Positions 6,219-7,700 of a stretch of DNA of 7,700 nt are shown piece after piece. This stretch comes from Fidelibacterota bacterium UBA2125 (GTDB taxonomy: Bacteria; Fidelibacterota; Marinisomatia; Marinisomatales; S15-B10): assembly GCA_002329125.1 (NCBI GenBank), contig DCXX01000091.1, positions 1 to 7,700 of the forward strand, given 5' to 3'. The position numbers and the translations under genes were made by a program. The notes beneath the pieces were generated by a model. That model was not told where the DNA came from. It did no database searches and worked only from the letters and a program-made list of their open reading frames with translations. The stretch's first letter is position 1. Each line of letters starts with the position of its first letter.

Positions 6219-7700
6219 ATGGGTGCTGAACCACTACTTTTTCTGGTCATTGTTACCGTGGCGCTTGTTCTGTTCGCCTGGGAACTGTTCCCAATGGACG
6301 TTACCGCCCTGGCGCTCCTTTCTGTTCTTCTCCTGACGGGTTTTCTAACACTGGACGAAGCTGTATCAGGCTTCAGCAACAAGGCGGTGCTCACCGTGGG
6401 TCTCATGTTTATTCTCAGCGCTGCCCTGGTGAAAACAGGCTTTGTGGAAGTTTTGGCTGAGCGCCTCAGCAGCTTCGGCGAACGGGGCTGGCTTGCCATC
6501 GGGTTGTTCCTCGTTGCCACCAGTTTAATCTCCGGGCTTATCAACAATACAGCTGCCGTAGCCATTTTCATTCCGTTGGCCATACATTTGGGTCAGCGGT
6601 TTCATATCTCTCCTTCCAAGATTCTCATGCCCTTATCTTTTGCCGGAATTTACGGCGGCATGCTTACCCTCATCGGTACCTCCACGAACTTGCTGGTGAG
6701 TTCCATGGTGGAACAGCAGGGGCATGCACCACTGAGGATGTTCGAGTTCTTCAGCATGGGTCTGGTGTTTCTTGTTGTGGGTACACTTTATAATGTATTC
6801 CTGGTGCCTAGGATTCTCCCTTCACGGGCGGGTATATCAAGCCTCACGGGCAAGTACCACCTTTCAGCTTATCTCACCGAATTCGAAATTGGTGAAGGTT
6901 CACCCCTTATCGGTTCAACTTGTCTGCAAAGGGGCGTCAACCGGATCTATGACATTACGGTCTTATCCATCATCAGGGGAGACCGTCACATTGAGACCGA
7001 TCTGAGGAACCAGGAACTGAGAGAGGGGGATGTACTCATGGCCCGGGGGTCATTGGAAAAATTTGTCCAGTTTCGTGAGGAAGAAAAAGTACTCATGCTA
7101 ACGGATAAAAAAATGAACCAGAACGAACTGACCAGCGGTGACAGTACCATCGTTGAAGGACTTGTGACACAAAATTCCAGCCTTATTGGAAACACGCTGA
7201 AAGACTTCAACTTCCGAAACAAATTCGGCTCATTTGTTTTGGCAATCAGACGGGAGGGAAAAACTTTGCGGGAGAAGATTGCCCGTATCCGACTCCAATT
7301 TGCTGACACACTTTTGATTTTTATACCTAAGTCCAGTTTCGCTTCTCTTATCAATAACCCCGATTTGGCCATTCTTCAGGAACACGATATTAGTCTCCAT
7401 AAGGTGCGATTTTGGTGGTTGGCAATTGCTGTTATTCCCCTCATTATGCTTTTTGCTGCTACTGGGATTGTAGATATTCTCCAGGCCGCCCTTATAGGAA
7501 CTGTGATTCTTTTTTTAGTAGGTGCCATTACCCCGCAAGAAGCTTATCATTCAGTAAATTGGTCCGTCATTGTTATGATAGCAGCTTTCATCCCTGTTGG
7601 AATTGCCATGGAACGGTCTGGTGCCGCCCACATCCTCGGTTCATCCATTATTACTTTTTCCGATATGTTTCATGCGGAATTAGCTCCTCGGGCTGCCATG
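6219..7700 (+). CDS. SLC13/DASS-family permease with two TrkA-C (RCK_C) domains, 3'-truncated
   Basis: Read directly from ATG 6219, the frame stays open to the last base: 494 residues with no stop. The first half is membrane protein: hydrophobic helices at about 5-22, 28-43, 54-73, 91-108, 112-124, 135-152 and 176-197. It carries the family's substrate/sodium-site signatures, SGLINNTAAVAIFIP (105-119) and GTSTN (153-157). A soluble insert follows with two TrkA-C-like domains: about 215-288 (GSPLIGSTCLQRGV, then LREGDVLMARGS) and about 305-370 (NSSLIGNTLKDFNFR, then FADTLLIFIP). Membrane helices resume at about 397-415, 418-437 and 448-464; the final helices and the second signature lie beyond the window. 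Family members move di/tricarboxylates, sulfate or similar anions with sodium across the inner membrane; TrkA-C domains usually sense a small ligand. The substrate is not determinable. The gene starts 29 bases after the small-protein stop, so co-transcription with the HD-GYP gene is likely. Confidence 0.9.
   Translation, partial: MGAEPLLFLVIVTVALVLFAWELFPMDVTALALLSVLLLTGFLTLDEAVSGFSNKAVLTVGLMFILSAALVKTGFVEVLAERLSSFGERGWLAIGLFLVATSLISGLINNTAAVAIFIPLAIHLGQRFHISPSKILMPLSFAGIYGGMLTLIGTSTNLLVSSMVEQQGHAPLRMFEFFSMGLVFLVVGTLYNVFLVPRILPSRAGISSLTGKYHLSAYLTEFEIGEGSPLIGSTCLQRGVNRIYDITVLSIIRGDRHIETDLRNQELREGDVLMARGSLEKFVQFREEEKVLMLTDKKMNQNELTSGDSTIVEGLVTQNSSLIGNTLKDFNFRNKFGSFVLAIRREGKTLREKIARIRLQFADTLLIFIPKSSFASLINNPDLAILQEHDISLHKVRFWWLAIAVIPLIMLFAATGIVDILQAALIGTVILFLVGAITPQEAYHSVNWSVIVMIAAFIPVGIAMERSGAAHILGSSIITFSDMFHAELAPRAAM

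Noticed and set aside
6203..6583. 126-codon minus-strand open frame over the permease start
   Set aside because: Antisense to clear membrane helices of the SLC13 permease; the composition (Ser/Arg/Thr-rich) is typical of a reverse shadow.
6772..7005. 77-codon plus-strand frame inside the permease
   Set aside because: Out-of-frame reading of the permease, which itself is continuous from 6219 to the window end.
6986..7372. 128-codon minus-strand open frame
   Set aside because: Antisense to the TrkA-C domains of the permease; Ser/Phe-rich shadow with no domain.

Overview
The window looks like chromosomal DNA from a Gram-negative bacterium of the FCB group. The main clue is the first protein, which ends in a type IX secretion (T9SS) type A sorting domain with the signature NYPNPFNP. 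Marinimicrobia (SAR406), Calditrichota and Ignavibacteria-like lineages carry many such proteins. I favour a Marinimicrobia-like organism, but this is an inference from protein style, not a phylogenetic result. All six genes lie on the + strand and the window is densely coding. No gap exceeds 250 bases. I saw no tRNA, rRNA, insertion sequence, CRISPR array or phage gene.

Layout: (1) positions 3-1286 hold the C-terminal part of a secreted or surface-anchored T9SS cargo protein, cut by the left edge. (2) A 248-base gap follows, with a weak terminator-like hairpin near its start and a candidate promoter near its end. (3) Positions 1535-4118 hold a two-gene unit: a class III PLP aminotransferase of the glutamate-1-semialdehyde aminomutase type, then a GTG-started FAD-dependent amine oxidase of the DadA/PuuB type, only 4 bases apart. 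The pair suggests oxidation and transamination of an amine or amino acid rather than haem synthesis. (4) A 92-base gap contains an imperfect hairpin. (5) Positions 4211-7700 hold a probable signalling/transport unit: a GAF plus HD-GYP phosphodiesterase with a large insertion in its catalytic domain, a 95-residue protein of unknown function overlapping it by 4 bases (ATGA), and, 29 bases on, an SLC13/DASS-type permease with two internal TrkA-C (RCK_C) domains, cut by the right edge.

The region is mostly ordinary, and I do not see a clear new system. The points most worth a second look are the HD-GYP / unknown small protein / SLC13 permease cluster, where a cyclic-nucleotide enzyme, a possible partner and a ligand-gated-looking transporter appear co-transcribed, and the aminotransferase-oxidase pair whose substrate cannot be read from sequence.
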